Notes: a model not told the origin generated them from the sequence alone. Positions 53,913-63,909 are shown, counted from the first letter of the stretch. The stretch is DNA of 64,000 nucleotides from Rhodococcus sp. 1168 (GCF_002091955.1 NZ_MKKY01000073.1:62001-126000); one strand, 5' to 3'. Translations and numbers: made by a program.

Positions 53913-55474
53913 CGGAGCCGGAGATCCGTCCCTACGATTTTCGGCTGGTTCCGTCGACTCTGCTGTGTTGGGCTGCGATGGTGTTCGGAGTGTTGGCCGG
54001 TGCTGCAGCGGTAACAATTCTTGCCGCTGCGCTCGGTGTTGCCGCCGCAGTGCTCGGTGTAGCCGGCACTGCACGGGTCTTGGAACAGTCCGGCTCGGTT
54101 CGGCGAGTGGTGCCAGGTGTGGTGGCGATGCTCGCTCTGGGAGCGTGCTTCGCTGCAGCGGCCGCGATTCACGTCGGAGTGTTCGAGACAAGCCCGGTGG
54201 GTCGAGCCGCGGAACGGCAGGCTTGGGTCAGCGCCGCCGTGACCGTGCGTGAAGATCCGCGGTCGTCGCGGTCCGCTGGGCCCGAGACCGTGACGGTCCG
54301 AGGCGAGCTGAGGCAGGTGGATATTGCCGGCGCACCACACCGTGTCGGTGGACGAATATTGGTCATCGCACCTGCCGACGGTTGGGACGACCTGGTACCA
54401 GGCCAAGAGGTGACGCTGCGCGGGCAGCTGTCCGTACCGGACCGTGCGGACCTCACCGTGGCCGTGGTGCGAGTCGACGGACCGCCGACCTCGGTCTCGA
54501 AACCCGGATTCCTCGCGGCGGCCGCTGGACATGTTCGATCGAATCTCGCCCTCGTAGCGTCGACGTCGTTGCCACCGGACCGGGGCGGTCTCTTACCGGG
54601 GCTGGTGGTCGGCGACGTGTCCGCGCTGCCGGAAGAGATAGCGAACAATTTCCGGGCTGCTGGTCTGACTCATCTGACGGCGGTCTCCGGCGCGAACTTC
54701 TCGATTCTGCTCGGTGCTGTCCTTCTGCTCGCTCGGGGGATCGGAACGGGCCCGCGCACAACGGCTTTGGTGTGCGCTCTCGTTCTGCTCATCTTCGTGG
54801 TGATCGCGCGTCCGTCTCCGAGTGTCCTGCGGGCGGCAGTAATGGGAAGTATCGGACTGCTGGGACTTGTCACCGGACGCAGGCGTCAAGCGGTTCCAGC
54901 TTTGTGTACCGCGGTACTCGGACTGATCGCCTGGTGGCCGAACCTTGCCGTGGATTTCGGATTCGCGCTGTCGGTATCGGCGACGGCAGGTTTGGTCGTC
55001 TTGGCGCCGGTGTGGGTGGATTGGCTGCGCAGACATGGATGGGGGAGAGCGAGCGCCGAAATCGTGGCAGTGGCGGCCGCCGCCCACGCGGTGACGGCGC
55101 CAGTGGTGGCAGCGATGTCGGGCACCTTCTCGGCGGTCGGTGTGGTGGCGAACGTAGCCGTTGCTCCACTCGTGGCGCCGATCACGGTGATCGGTGCGAT
55201 CGTGGCCGTCGTAGCGAGCTTCGCCACCGGTGTGGCATCGCTGATCGTGTTGGTGGCATCAGCGCCACTGTGGTGGTTGATCTCCGTCGCGCAGTGGGCA
55301 GCGTCGGTGCCCGGGGCCGGGTTCGAGATCACCAGTGGTGTTCCCGGCGCCGCAGCGGTGGTCGGTGCGCTCACCGTCCTGATACTTGCACTGCGCTTTC
55401 AGCTGGCCCGCTGGATCCTCGGCGGTCTCGGCGTAGTCCTCGTGTTGTTCTGGCTCACGGGACTTCGGTCGTGA
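53909..55474 (+). CDS. comEC: ComEC/Rec2-type DNA uptake channel protein
   Basis: This 521-residue multi-spanning membrane protein has an N-terminal soluble OB-like domain (VVPGQEVTLRGQLS, about 155-185) and a competence domain core with LTAVSGANFSILLGAV and VIARPSPSVLRAA. It lacks the C-terminal metallo-beta-lactamase nuclease domain found in Bacillus ComEC, as does the similarly short mycobacterial protein. The GTG overlaps comEA by four bases. Whether uptake is functional is not known. Confidence 0.9.
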   Translation: MTEPEIRPYDFRLVPSTLLCWAAMVFGVLAGAAAVTILAAALGVAAAVLGVAGTARVLEQSGSVRRVVPGVVAMLALGACFAAAAAIHVGVFETSPVGRAAERQAWVSAAVTVREDPRSSRSAGPETVTVRGELRQVDIAGAPHRVGGRILVIAPADGWDDLVPGQEVTLRGQLSVPDRADLTVAVVRVDGPPTSVSKPGFLAAAAGHVRSNLALVASTSLPPDRGGLLPGLVVGDVSALPEEIANNFRAAGLTHLTAVSGANFSILLGAVLLLARGIGTGPRTTALVCALVLLIFVVIARPSPSVLRAAVMGSIGLLGLVTGRRRQAVPALCTAVLGLIAWWPNLAVDFGFALSVSATAGLVVLAPVWVDWLRRHGWGRASAEIVAVAAAAHAVTAPVVAAMSGTFSAVGVVANVAVAPLVAPITVIGAIVAVVASFATGVASLIVLVASAPLWWLISVAQWAASVPGAGFEITSGVPGAAAVVGALTVLILALRFQLARWILGGLGVVLVLFWLTGLRS

Positions 55475-55525
55475 GAGGTGCGTGGAGTTCGGAAAAGGTC
55501 GGACCGGCATGGCACGATCGCACAT

Positions 55526-56500
55526 GTGAATGCGAATACTCCACCTGCAGCCCTCCATCTCGTCCTCGGCGACGAGGAGTTGCTGATGGACCGCGCAGTG
55601 GCGTCGATCGTCGGGCAGATCCGATCGACTCAACAACCCGGTGAGGATCTTCCCGTCACGAAGCTTCGTGCCGGCGACGCCAGCGCCCCGGAATTGGCCG
55701 AGCTGCTGAGCCCGTCACTCTTCGCCGAGGATCGAGTAGTGGTGCTCGAGGCCGCCGCCGAAGCAGGCAAGGACGCAATGGCCATCGTGGTCGATGCGGC
55801 AGCGGATCCGCCGGCCGGCGCGGTGCTGATCGTCATGCACTCCGGCGGTGGCCGCGCAAAGGCTCTGGTCGGATCGCTGCAGAAGAGCGGTGCCGTGACC
55901 CACGAGTGCATGAAGCTGACCAAGGCGTCCGAGCGAGTGGACTTCGTCAAACGCGAGTTCACCGCCGCACAGGTCCGGGTCAGTGGTGACGTGGTCGATG
56001 CAATCGTCGAGTCGGTCGGTTCCGAGCTCCGCGAACTAGCCGCGGCATGTTCGCAGTTGATTGCCGACACCGGTGGCAAGGTCGATGTCGCCGCTGTACG
56101 TCGGTATTACTCCGGCAAAGCAGAAGTGTCCGGCTTCGACGTCGCGGACAAGGCAGTAGCGGGGGACCGTCCCGGCGCACTGGAGGCCTTGCGATGGGCC
56201 CAACACCGGGGTGTGCCGCACGTGCTTCTCGCCGATGCGTTGGCAGATGCCGTGCGCACCATTGCGCTGGTGGGGTCAGCAGGACGCGGAGATCCGTTCC
56301 GGATGGCAGGAGAGCTGGGCATGCCGCCTTGGAAGATCAAGAAGGCCCAAGGTCAGGCCCGCACCTGGAACGGTCGATCGATCGCAGAAGCCTTGCAGAT
56401 CGTGGCGCAGTTGAATGCCGACGTGAAGGGGCAGGCCGCCGACTTCGACTACGCCGTCGAACATGCAGTGTCAGTGGTGGCGGAGTTGGGCAGTCGGTAA
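55526..56500 (+). CDS. holA: DNA polymerase III delta subunit
   Basis: This 324-residue clamp loader subunit opens the beta sliding clamp. It has the HolA fold segments [16 protein letters not shown] near the start, [18 protein letters not shown] and [16 protein letters not shown], and a C-terminal domain with [20 protein letters not shown] 55526 gives [15 protein letters not shown]; an upstream GTG at 55478 adds a non-conserved leader. It is convergent with rpsT across a strong terminator. Confidence 0.92.
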   Translation: MNANTPPAALHLVLGDEELLMDRAVASIVGQIRSTQQPGEDLPVTKLRAGDASAPELAELLSPSLFAEDRVVVLEAAAEAGKDAMAIVVDAAADPPAGAVLIVMHSGGGRAKALVGSLQKSGAVTHECMKLTKASERVDFVKREFTAAQVRVSGDVVDAIVESVGSELRELAAACSQLIADTGGKVDVAAVRRYYSGKAEVSGFDVADKAVAGDRPGALEALRWAQHRGVPHVLLADALADAVRTIALVGSAGRGDPFRMAGELGMPPWKIKKAQGQARTWNGRSIAEALQIVAQLNADVKGQAADFDYAVEHAVSVVAELGSR

Positions 56501-56533
56501 CGCAGTCCTGCTCCGCACCCGAGTGGCGACGCA

Positions 56534-56567
56534 AAAGAACCCGCTCGGCGATCCGAGCGGGTTCTTT
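56534..56567. terminator. Bidirectional terminator between holA and rpsT
   Basis: A 15-bp perfect stem (56534-56548 with 56553-56567) encloses the tetraloop CGAT and begins and ends with A and T runs, so it can act in both directions. Confidence 0.9.
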
Positions 56568-56580
56568 CGATACGAGAAGA

Positions 56581-56841
56581 TCAGAGCTTGTTGACCGCGA
56601 GAGCCAGTGCCGACTTCTTGTTGGCCGCCTGGTTTTTGTGGATGACGCCCTTGCTTGCTGCCTTGTCGAGCTGGCGAGCTGCAGTGAGGAGCAATGCCGA
56701 GGCCTTGTCCTTGTCGCCGGTCGAAGTGGCATCACGGAAGGAACGGATGACCGTCCGCAGCGAAGACTTCACCGACTGGTTGCGCAGTCGCTGGCGCTCG
56801 TTGGTGAGAATCCGCTTCTTCTGGGACTTGATGTTTGCCAC
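56581..56841 (-). CDS. rpsT: 30S ribosomal protein S20
   Basis: This 86-residue protein is a three-helix, lysine-rich 16S rRNA binder. The N-terminus [15 protein letters not shown] and the C-terminal [16 protein letters not shown] are standard. AAGGA-like sequence precedes the ATG on the minus strand. It is transcribed opposite to the neighbouring genes on both sides. Confidence 0.98.
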   Translation of the reverse strand: MANIKSQKKRILTNERQRLRNQSVKSSLRTVIRSFRDATSTGDKDKASALLLTAARQLDKAASKGVIHKNQAANKKSALALAVNKL

Positions 56842-57156
56842 GCGTAAATCCTTCTGTCTTCGTCGGTATTCCGGTCAGGGCGATCCATGCTGAAATGCCC
56901 GAAGTATGCTGCCGAGCTGTTGAGCCCTGCGCCGAAGATCGAGAATACCAGCACCGGCAGTCATAACCGAAATCGGCCACGCTCGCGGCATGGATGCCGA
57001 GGGTGGAGGCTGGAAGACCGATCCCGTCGGAGGGTCGATCGGACTCTTCCGGCAGTGCCGACCCCAATACCTAAAGGTGTGGTGGAGGTCATGCAATTGG
57101 CGTAACCTACTGCTCGACAGGATGTGGTCGTGAATCCCTTTCAACAAGGTGGTGGC
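56842..57156. other. 315-base divergent intergenic region between rpsT and the aquaporin gene
   Basis: This gap must hold the divergent promoters of rpsT and the aquaporin gene. No tRNA, terminator or recognisable operator was found. A GTG at 57124 is in frame with the aquaporin gene and would add 11 residues. Confidence 0.45.
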
Positions 57157-57927
57157 ATGTCGACAGCACAGGAGTATGCGGAACCGGAAGTAATCTCCGA
57201 CACGAAAAAGTATGTCGCAGAGGCGATCGGCACTTTCGTGCTCGTATTCACCGCCGTCGGGACGGCAGTGTTCGCGGGGGACAAGGTCGGAAACCTAGGT
57301 GTTGCACTCGCTTTCGGTCTCACTCTGCTGTTCCTCGTCTATGCGATCGGCCCGATCTCCGGTTGCCACGTCAATCCCGCTGTCACCATGGGGCAGTTGT
57401 TACTCGGGCGGTTGTCGATCGCCAAGGCGGGGCTCTACGTTCTCTCTCAAGTAATAGGCGGACTCATTGCCGGCGCAACTCTGTTCGCAGTTGCGAACAG
57501 CCTCCCGGCGTACGACCGAAAAGTGGACGGCCTCGGTGCAAACGGTTGGGGTGCGCACAGCCCCTCCGCCGTCAAGGGCCCGCTCGGGGGTGTGCTGGAG
57601 AACGGTTACGGCATCGGTGCCGCGATCGTCATCGAGGTGTTGCTGACCGCGCTGCTCGTTTTCGTGGTGTTGGCGTCGACCGATCAGATCTCCGACGTGC
57701 CGCTTGCGGGGGTATCGATCGGATTCACCCTCACCGTCATTCACCTGGTTGCCATCCCGATCGACAACACGTCGGTGAATCCCGCTCGGAGCCTCGCCGT
57801 CGCGGCGTGGCAACCCGGTGCGCTTTCACAGGTCTGGCTTTTCATCGTGTTCCCGCTGGTAGGCGGAGCATTGGGTGCCCTCATCTACCGCGGCGTATTC
57901 GGTCGGTACAACCGTCTCGATTCCTGA
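57157..57927 (+). CDS. Aquaporin, MIP family
   Basis: This 256-residue six-helix membrane channel has both NPA motifs, Asn73 in HVNPAVTMG and Asn208 in VNPARSLA. The aromatic/arginine position downstream of the second motif is Arg, and the narrow filter fits a water channel (AqpZ-like) better than a glycerol facilitator. ATG 57157 has AAGGTGG upstream. It is convergent with the PemK-like gene, with one base between them. Confidence 0.92.
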   Translation: MSTAQEYAEPEVISDTKKYVAEAIGTFVLVFTAVGTAVFAGDKVGNLGVALAFGLTLLFLVYAIGPISGCHVNPAVTMGQLLLGRLSIAKAGLYVLSQVIGGLIAGATLFAVANSLPAYDRKVDGLGANGWGAHSPSAVKGPLGGVLENGYGIGAAIVIEVLLTALLVFVVLASTDQISDVPLAGVSIGFTLTVIHLVAIPIDNTSVNPARSLAVAAWQPGALSQVWLFIVFPLVGGALGALIYRGVFGRYNRLDS

Positions 57928-57928
57928 A

Positions 57929-58492
57929 TCAGGTCCAGCTGAAGTCACGGCGCAAACGTGATGCCACCAAGTCGAATTTCGACTTGAGCAGCACCGCACC
58001 CTCGCGTCGGATCCCAGATTCGGGGACGTCGAGGACCCGATCGAGTCGAATCCAACTAGGCCGCCCCTCGCTGTCCCAGGAGCCCGAACCGATGGCGACC
58101 CAGTCTCGTTCACCATCGCGCTTGCTCTGACTCGACAGCATCAAACCGAGCAGGACGTCGCCGTCGCGTCCGACCACGAGGACGGGCCTGTCCTTGCCCT
58201 GATTCGCATCTTCTTCGTAGGTGACCCAGGTCCACACAATTTCACCGGGATCGGCCTTCCCATCTAGATCGGGGGAGTATTCGACCCGGCGTGCGCGATG
58301 TGCGGTCGGCACGGTGTGCGAGGCGACCGGACGCCCTTGATCGACGGTCGGACCGGAAGAGCCTCTGCTCGACAGGGCATCCATGCCCTTCTGAAGGGCG
58401 CCCGAACTCTGAAGTTGACGGAACAGTCTCGGCCCCTCGCGCCGCGCGATCCTGCTCAATTCCTTACCGAACTTGCTCCAGTTCACAGCCAT
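57929..58492 (-). CDS. PemK/MazF-like growth inhibitor family protein, no partner antitoxin nearby
   Basis: This 187-residue protein has an extended N-terminal segment of about 85 residues (KELSRIARREGPRLFRQLQ), followed by a PemK/MazF-like barrel: PGEIVWTWVTYEED, GKDRPVLVVGRD and LDRVLDVPESGIRREGAVL. The toxin fold is recognisable from the KDRPVLVV strand, but no short antitoxin gene flanks it, and the location next to lepA is conserved in mycobacteria. The function is likely not a classical toxin-antitoxin module; a ribonuclease or RNA-binding role is possible. Confidence 0.75.
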   Translation of the reverse strand: MAVNWSKFGKELSRIARREGPRLFRQLQSSGALQKGMDALSSRGSSGPTVDQGRPVASHTVPTAHRARRVEYSPDLDGKADPGEIVWTWVTYEEDANQGKDRPVLVVGRDGDVLLGLMLSSQSKRDGERDWVAIGSGSWDSEGRPSWIRLDRVLDVPESGIRREGAVLLKSKFDLVASRLRRDFSWT

Positions 58493-58606
58493 GCGACGAC
58501 AGTCTAGTCATTCCGCCCCAACGGCCAGTCGGGGAAGTCTTCGGCCACGAGACATGGGAAGATGGACTTTGTCCGTTCGCTCTTCTCCCCGGCCAAAGGA
58601 TCGTAA

Positions 58607-60448
58607 GTGCCCAGCTTCGCCGACACGACGTTCACCGATCCGTCCAGGATCAGGAACTTCTGCATCATCGCCCACATCGACCATGGCAAGTCGACGCTGG
58701 CAGATCGGATGTTGCAGCTCACGGGCGTCGTCGATGACCGATCCATGCGGGCTCAATACCTCGATCGTATGGACATCGAGCGCGAACGCGGCATCACGAT
58801 CAAGGCTCAGAACGTCCGCCTTCCGTGGTTGGTCGACGGCGAGGAGTTCGTTCTCCACCTCATCGACACACCCGGCCACGTCGACTTCACCTACGAGGTC
58901 TCTCGTGCCCTCGAGGCCTGTGAGGGTGCAGTGCTGCTGGTCGACGCCGCGCAGGGGATCGAAGCTCAGACGCTCGCGAACCTGTACCTCGCGCTCGACA
59001 AAGAGTTGACGATCATTCCGGTTCTGAACAAGATCGACCTCCCCGCAGCGGACCCCGACCGCTATGCCGCCGAGATCGCGCACATCATCGGGTGCGAACC
59101 GGAAGACGTACTTCGTGTGTCGGGCAAGACTGGTGTCGGCGTCGAGGAGTTGCTCAACGAGGTCGTCAAGCTGGTTCCCGCGCCAGTCGGGAACCCGGAC
59201 GGGCCCGCGCGGGCGATGATTTTCGATTCGGTGTACGACACCTATCGCGGCGTCGTCACCTATGTCCGAGTGGTCGACGGGGCTCTGAACCCGCGCGAGA
59301 AGGTCACGATGATGTCGACCGGCTCGACTCACGAACTTCTCGAGGTCGGGATCGTTTCACCCGATCCGAAAGCGACCAAGGGTCTCGGCGTCGGCGAGGT
59401 CGGGTACCTGATCACCGGCGTCAAGGACGTTCGACAGTCGAAGGTCGGCGATACCGTGACCACGGCACGCAAGGGCGCGACCGAACCCCTCACCGGCTAT
59501 CGCGAACCTCGCCCGATGGTGTACTCCGGCCTGTACCCACTCGACGGCTCCGACTACCCGGATCTGCGTGACGCACTCGAGAAGTTGCAACTCAACGACG
59601 CCGCGCTCACCTACGAGCCCGAGACGTCTGTCGCGCTCGGATTCGGCTTCCGCTGCGGGTTCCTCGGGTTGCTGCACATGGAGATCACCCGTGAGCGCCT
59701 CGAACGAGAATTCAACCTCGATTTGATTTCCACCTCCCCGAACGTGGTGTACCGCGTCGAGATGGAAGACAACGCCGAACATGTCGTGACCAACCCGTCC
59801 TACTGGCCCGAGGGCAAGGTGCGCGACGTCTACGAGCCGATGGTGAAGTGCACCATCATCACCCCGAGCGAGTTCATCGGTTCGATCATGGAGCTCTGCC
59901 AGGGCAGGCGCGGCGAGCTGGGCGGAATGGACTATCTGTCGGAGACGCGTGTCGAACTGCGCTACACGATTCCCATGGCGGAGATCATCTTCGACTTCTT
60001 CGACATCTTGAAGTCGCGCACTCGTGGCTACGCGAGCCTCGACTACGAGGAGATCGGCGAGCAGAGCGCCGCTCTGGTCAAGGTGGACATCCTGCTTCAG
60101 GGTGAGGCAGTGGACGCGTTCTCGGCGATCGTGCACAAGGATGCCGCGGCCGCGTACGGGAACAAGATGACCACCAAGCTCAAAGAGCTGATTCCGCGTC
60201 AGCAGTTCGAGGTGCCCATTCAGGCTGCCATCGGGTCCCGGATCATCGCTCGCGAGAATATCCGCGCGATCCGCAAGGACGTGCTGGCCAAATGCTATGG
60301 CGGTGACATCAGCCGCAAGCGCAAACTCCTGGAGAAGCAGAAAGAGGGCAAGAAGCGGATGAAAACCATCGGTCGGGTCGAGGTGCCGCAGGAAGCCTTC
60401 GTTGCCGCTTTGTCTTCGGAGTCATCGACGGACAAGCCGAAGAAGTGA
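58607..60448 (+). CDS. lepA: Elongation factor 4 (LepA), ribosomal back-translocase
   Basis: This 613-residue translational GTPase has G1 AHIDHGKST at 22-30, DTPGHVDF (G3) and NKIDLP (G4), then EF-G-like domains and the LepA-specific C-terminal domain ([27 protein letters not shown]). AAAGGA lies six bases before the GTG start. The final SSTDKPKK region is basic. Its stop overlaps the next gene at GTGA, so the two are translationally coupled. Confidence 0.97.
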   Translation: MPSFADTTFTDPSRIRNFCIIAHIDHGKSTLADRMLQLTGVVDDRSMRAQYLDRMDIERERGITIKAQNVRLPWLVDGEEFVLHLIDTPGHVDFTYEVSRALEACEGAVLLVDAAQGIEAQTLANLYLALDKELTIIPVLNKIDLPAADPDRYAAEIAHIIGCEPEDVLRVSGKTGVGVEELLNEVVKLVPAPVGNPDGPARAMIFDSVYDTYRGVVTYVRVVDGALNPREKVTMMSTGSTHELLEVGIVSPDPKATKGLGVGEVGYLITGVKDVRQSKVGDTVTTARKGATEPLTGYREPRPMVYSGLYPLDGSDYPDLRDALEKLQLNDAALTYEPETSVALGFGFRCGFLGLLHMEITRERLEREFNLDLISTSPNVVYRVEMEDNAEHVVTNPSYWPEGKVRDVYEPMVKCTIITPSEFIGSIMELCQGRRGELGGMDYLSETRVELRYTIPMAEIIFDFFDILKSRTRGYASLDYEEIGEQSAALVKVDILLQGEAVDAFSAIVHKDAAAAYGNKMTTKLKELIPRQQFEVPIQAAIGSRIIARENIRAIRKDVLAKCYGGDISRKRKLLEKQKEGKKRMKTIGRVEVPQEAFVAALSSESSTDKPKK

Positions 60449-61458
60449 TTCGCTCGACGGTCGTCCTCGACGGGCTTCGGGTCCCGGTGATCAGTGCGCC
60501 GATGGCCGGTGGGCCCTCGACCGTGGAACTCGCGTCAGCGGTGTCGAACGCGGGCGGACTGGGAATGCTCGGCGGTGCCCTACTCGACGTCGACAAGCTT
60601 GCCGCGCAGGTGGATTCGATGCGAGGCATCGTCTTCGGCGTCAACTTGTTCATCCCGGACGACCCGACAGGCGCCGATGTCGCTGCGTACGCGCGGCATC
60701 TCGTGCCATGGTTCGCGCGGTACGACGTCGAACCTGGGCAGTTGCCGCGGCGCGACGACCACTATGTCGATAAATTCAGCTGGCTCGTCGAACACCCCGT
60801 TCCCGTCGTGACCAGCACGTTCGGCACGTTCAGTGCTGCAGAGGTCGCGGCACTGCACGAAGTCGGCTCCGAGGTCTGGTGCACCGTGACGAGCGAGTCG
60901 GAAGCACGCGAGGCGCAAGCCAACGGGGTGGACGCACTCGTGGTGCAAGGCCCCGAAAGTGGGGGCCATCGAGGAAGTTTCGATGGTTCGGCCCCAGCAG
61001 TTCCGTTGACGGGTGTACTCGAGGCCGTCCGCACGGCGTCGAGCCTTCCGCGTATCGCAGCGGGCGGTTTGATGGACGGCCACGACATCGCACCGCTGCT
61101 GTCGTCAGGATTGGCGCACGCCGCGCAGCTGGGCACGGCTTTTCTCGATACTCCCGAGGCCGGTACCAGGGCGGTCCACCGAGAGCAGCTGACGAAGGCG
61201 TCCGGCACGGCAGTGACCCGCGCGTTCTCCGGCCGTCCAGCACGTGGACTCGTCAACGAGTTCATCTCGGAGAACTCCGACGTGGCACCGCTGGCCTACC
61301 CGGACGTGCACTACCTCACGGGCCCCATGCGGGCCAAAGCTGCCGCCGCGGGAGACCCGTCGGGGCTGTCGATGTGGGCAGGCACGGGCCACCTCAGAGC
61401 CAGGGCTGTCCCTGCAGCCGAGTTGCTGGCCGAATGGGCACAGCAGCTAGGGCGCTGA
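60445..61458 (+). CDS. Nitronate monooxygenase-like FMN enzyme
   Basis: This 337-residue TIM-barrel flavoprotein has the family motifs [27 protein letters not shown] near the start, [15 protein letters not shown] (FMN phosphate binding) and [12 protein letters not shown]. It should oxidise alkyl nitronates or a related substrate with FMN and oxygen. The GTG start overlaps the lepA stop (GTGA at 60445-60448), an unexplained coupling with a translation factor. A 14-base tandem duplication begins in its last codons. Confidence 0.85.
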   Translation: MIRSTVVLDGLRVPVISAPMAGGPSTVELASAVSNAGGLGMLGGALLDVDKLAAQVDSMRGIVFGVNLFIPDDPTGADVAAYARHLVPWFARYDVEPGQLPRRDDHYVDKFSWLVEHPVPVVTSTFGTFSAAEVAALHEVGSEVWCTVTSESEAREAQANGVDALVVQGPESGGHRGSFDGSAPAVPLTGVLEAVRTASSLPRIAAGGLMDGHDIAPLLSSGLAHAAQLGTAFLDTPEAGTRAVHREQLTKASGTAVTRAFSGRPARGLVNEFISENSDVAPLAYPDVHYLTGPMRAKAAAAGDPSGLSMWAGTGHLRARAVPAAELLAEWAQQLGR

Positions 61459-61478
61459 GGGAACGGCGCTGAGGGAAC
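61451..61478 (+). repeat. Perfect 14-bp tandem duplication at a gene end
   Basis: GGCGCTGAGGGAAC occurs twice in direct succession (61451-61464 and 61465-61478). The first copy contains the nitronate monooxygenase-like stop codon (TGA 61456-61458), so the duplication does not change the protein. The second copy abuts the GH15 stop. Confidence 0.9.
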
Positions 61479-63521
61479 TCAGTTGACGTGTGCAGGTTTG
61501 AAGTGTCCGGTGGCCTGAGCTTCCTCCGCTCGTATGACGTGAACGACGGCATTGATGAGCGCGAGGTGCGTGAATGCTTGCGGGAAGTTACCGAGGTGTC
61601 GACCGGTCTTCGCATCGAGCTCCTCGGCGTAGAGCTTCAGTGGGCTCGCGTATCCCAGCAAACGTTGGCACAGATGCTTGGCACGCTGTAGGTGGCCGAT
61701 CTCCACGAGCGCCGACACCAGCCAGAATGAACAAATGGTGAAGGTGCCTTCCTCGCCCGCCAGACCGTCGTCGGTCGTGTCGACGCGGTACCGAAGGACC
61801 AACCCGTCCTCGGTGAGTTCGTCGGCAATGGCCAGCACTGTCGCCTTGATGCGTTCGTCGTCGGGTGGGAGGAATCGGAGCAACGGCGCCAGTAGCAGTG
61901 ACGCATCCAGAGAAGAGTGTCCGTAACGCTGGGTCAGCACCCCACGAGAGTCGACGCCGTGCTCGAGGATATCGGCTTTGATTTCGTCGGCGATCTCGTT
62001 CCATTGCTCGGCGTAGCCGCTCTCGCCATGGATTTCGGCAAGTTTCGAGCCACGGTCGAGCGCTACCCAGCACATCATTTTGGACGAGGTGAAGTGCTGC
62101 GGTTCGCCGCGCACCTCCCAGATTCCACGGTCGGGTTTGCGCCAGTTCGCGATCGCTTCCTCGACCTGTCGTTTGAGCAGAGGCCACAAGAACTCCGGCA
62201 CATGTTCGCGTGATTTCACGTGCAGGTACACCGAGTCGAGCATCGTTCCCCAGATATCGTGCTGCTCCTGGTTGTACGCGCCGTTTCCGATGCGGACGGG
62301 TCGGGCGCCGTCGTAACCGGACAGGTGGGGCAGCTCGCTCTCTTCGAGAACTTTCTCGCCGCCGACGCCGTACATCACCTGGAGCGGGTTGGCATCGCCG
62401 TTCTCGGCCATGGACACATCTGCCATGAACGAGAAAAAATCGTTGGCTTCGCGGTCGAGACCGAGCGTGTAAAGGCCCCACAGTGCGAAGGTCGAGTCGC
62501 GTACCCAGGTGTATCGATAGTCCCAATTGCGCTCTCCACCGGGCGTTTCCGGCAGTGACGTAGTCGATGCTGCCAACAGGGCGCCGGTGGGTGCATAGGT
62601 GAGACCTTTGAGGGTGAGCGCACTGCGCTGCAGGTAACCGCGCCACGGATGGTCGGGGAATCGTCCGATGGTGATCCACTGACGCCAACACTCGGCGGTT
62701 CGCCACATCTTCTCCGCTGCCTCGTCGAATGTCGTAGGGGCGGCCAGATGGGACCACGAGAGCGCCACGAAGATGTTGTCACCCTCGGCCATACGGGTAC
62801 GAGCACGAGCTTCTCGGCCCTCGATGCCGATACGAAGATTGGTCGTCAGAGTCAGCGTCGGCTGGTCTCCGTCGGTACTGGCTTGGCAGGTTGCTGTTGC
62901 CTGCTCGTAGACCTTGCCGGTGTACTCCCACTGCGCGGGAGCACGGTGGTAGTCGAACGCAGGCTCGCAGCTCATCTCCAATTCGACCGTGCCGCTGACA
63001 CATTTGACCGTGCGGAGAAGAATGTGCTCGGCATCCCAATCGGTCGGTGCCCGCTTGTGTGAGCGGGAACGCTGATCGGTGTTGTGCCACGGACCCATCA
63101 CCAATGCATCGCGTACGACGAGCCATCCGGTTTCGGTCTGCCACGTCGTCTCGACGATCAAGCCGCCGGGCAGATAGCGTCGGGCCGCCGGGACGGACTG
63201 GCCGTACGGGCCGACCCGAAAATGGCCGGCGCTACGGTCGAGTACCGCACCGAACACGCTCGGTGAGTCGGGGCGTGGGATGCACAGCCACTCCACCGAA
63301 CCGTTCCTGGCCATGAGGCAGGTCGTCTCGCAATCGGAGAGAAACGCATAGTCGTCGATCGGAGGGAAGGCGCTTCGATACGAGGTCAGGCTGGAAACCG
63401 GGGCCGCTGTGCTGGCCAGAGCGCCTTGGGAAGAGTGCGCTTCTCCGCCGGGCACCCCCGTTGCCAAAACCGTATCGTCGGCTACGGGCACCACTGTCGA
63501 CTCGTTCTCGAATGCCGTCAT
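61479..63521 (-). CDS. GH15 family glycoside hydrolase (trehalase or glucoamylase type)
   Basis: This 680-residue (alpha/alpha)6-barrel enzyme has an N-terminal beta-sandwich beginning near PIDDYAFLSDCETTCLMARNG. The GH15 hallmarks NWDYRYTWVRDS, WRKPDRGIWEVRG and CWVALDRG are present. Actinobacterial members at this locus include an unusual trehalase (Rv2402 in M. tuberculosis), so trehalose is the most likely substrate. No secretion signal was seen, although the N-terminal 50 residues are low complexity. It is divergent from the two small membrane protein genes. Confidence 0.88.
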   Translation of the reverse strand: MTAFENESTVVPVADDTVLATGVPGGEAHSSQGALASTAAPVSSLTSYRSAFPPIDDYAFLSDCETTCLMARNGSVEWLCIPRPDSPSVFGAVLDRSAGHFRVGPYGQSVPAARRYLPGGLIVETTWQTETGWLVVRDALVMGPWHNTDQRSRSHKRAPTDWDAEHILLRTVKCVSGTVELEMSCEPAFDYHRAPAQWEYTGKVYEQATATCQASTDGDQPTLTLTTNLRIGIEGREARARTRMAEGDNIFVALSWSHLAAPTTFDEAAEKMWRTAECWRQWITIGRFPDHPWRGYLQRSALTLKGLTYAPTGALLAASTTSLPETPGGERNWDYRYTWVRDSTFALWGLYTLGLDREANDFFSFMADVSMAENGDANPLQVMYGVGGEKVLEESELPHLSGYDGARPVRIGNGAYNQEQHDIWGTMLDSVYLHVKSREHVPEFLWPLLKRQVEEAIANWRKPDRGIWEVRGEPQHFTSSKMMCWVALDRGSKLAEIHGESGYAEQWNEIADEIKADILEHGVDSRGVLTQRYGHSSLDASLLLAPLLRFLPPDDERIKATVLAIADELTEDGLVLRYRVDTTDDGLAGEEGTFTICSFWLVSALVEIGHLQRAKHLCQRLLGYASPLKLYAEELDAKTGRHLGNFPQAFTHLALINAVVHVIRAEEAQATGHFKPAHVN

Positions 63522-63601
63522 GGTCCCATCATCATCGGTGTGTGTGGCCGTCGTCTACCGCCGGGGTTTTCTCGGCGTGGCGGACCGATAGAGTGAACGG
63601 C

Positions 63602-63832
63602 GTGGATGCAATAGCGACCTGGTGGGACGGGATCGAACTGTGGATCACCGCTCTCCCGTTCATTCCACAGTCGCTCGTGGTGATGCTGGTGGTCGTACCC
63701 GTTGCATTCGGGCTCGCGGTCCTGATGGACCGAGTTCTTGCAGTACTGCTGCGAGTGCTGGGTCGAGATGCTCAGTCCCAGTCCGAGCTGGAAGCCTCAT
63801 TTCAAGAAACATCGAAAACGGAAGGCCACTGA
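63602..63832 (+). CDS. Small membrane protein
   Basis: This 76-residue protein has one or two hydrophobic segments (about 18-55, PQSLVVMLVVVPVAFGLAVLM, then LAVLLRVLG) and a hydrophilic tail. The GTG start was chosen as it begins the hydrophobic unit. It lies beside the GH15 gene in mycobacteria as well, as far as I recall (Rv2401A-like). The function is unknown. Its stop overlaps the next start (TGATG at 63830-63834). Confidence 0.65.
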   Translation: MDAIATWWDGIELWITALPFIPQSLVVMLVVVPVAFGLAVLMDRVLAVLLRVLGRDAQSQSELEASFQETSKTEGH

Positions 63833-63909
63833 TGCCACGGTCGAGGGTCTCGCTAGCACTGTTCGCCCTGCTCGTTCTCGTCGTGATCGCCTGGTTTCTG
63901 ACCAGGTAG
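63832..63909 (+). CDS. Very small single-span membrane peptide
   Basis: This 25-residue peptide consists of a short basic start (MPRSR), a hydrophobic stretch of about 17 residues and a C-terminal Thr-Arg. Its ATG overlaps the stop of the preceding small gene (TGATG), which supports translation by coupling and argues against chance. The function is unknown; it may stabilise or regulate its partner. Confidence 0.45.
   Translation: MPRSRVSLALFALLVLVVIAWFLTR

Noticed and set aside
53909-55474. ComEC as a broken gene because it lacks the metallo-beta-lactamase domain
   Set aside because: The stop is followed directly by holA in normal order, and the similarly sized mycobacterial homologue also lacks this domain.
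57929-58492. Type II toxin-antitoxin system
   Set aside because: No antitoxin gene is adjacent; only the single PemK/MazF-like gene is present.
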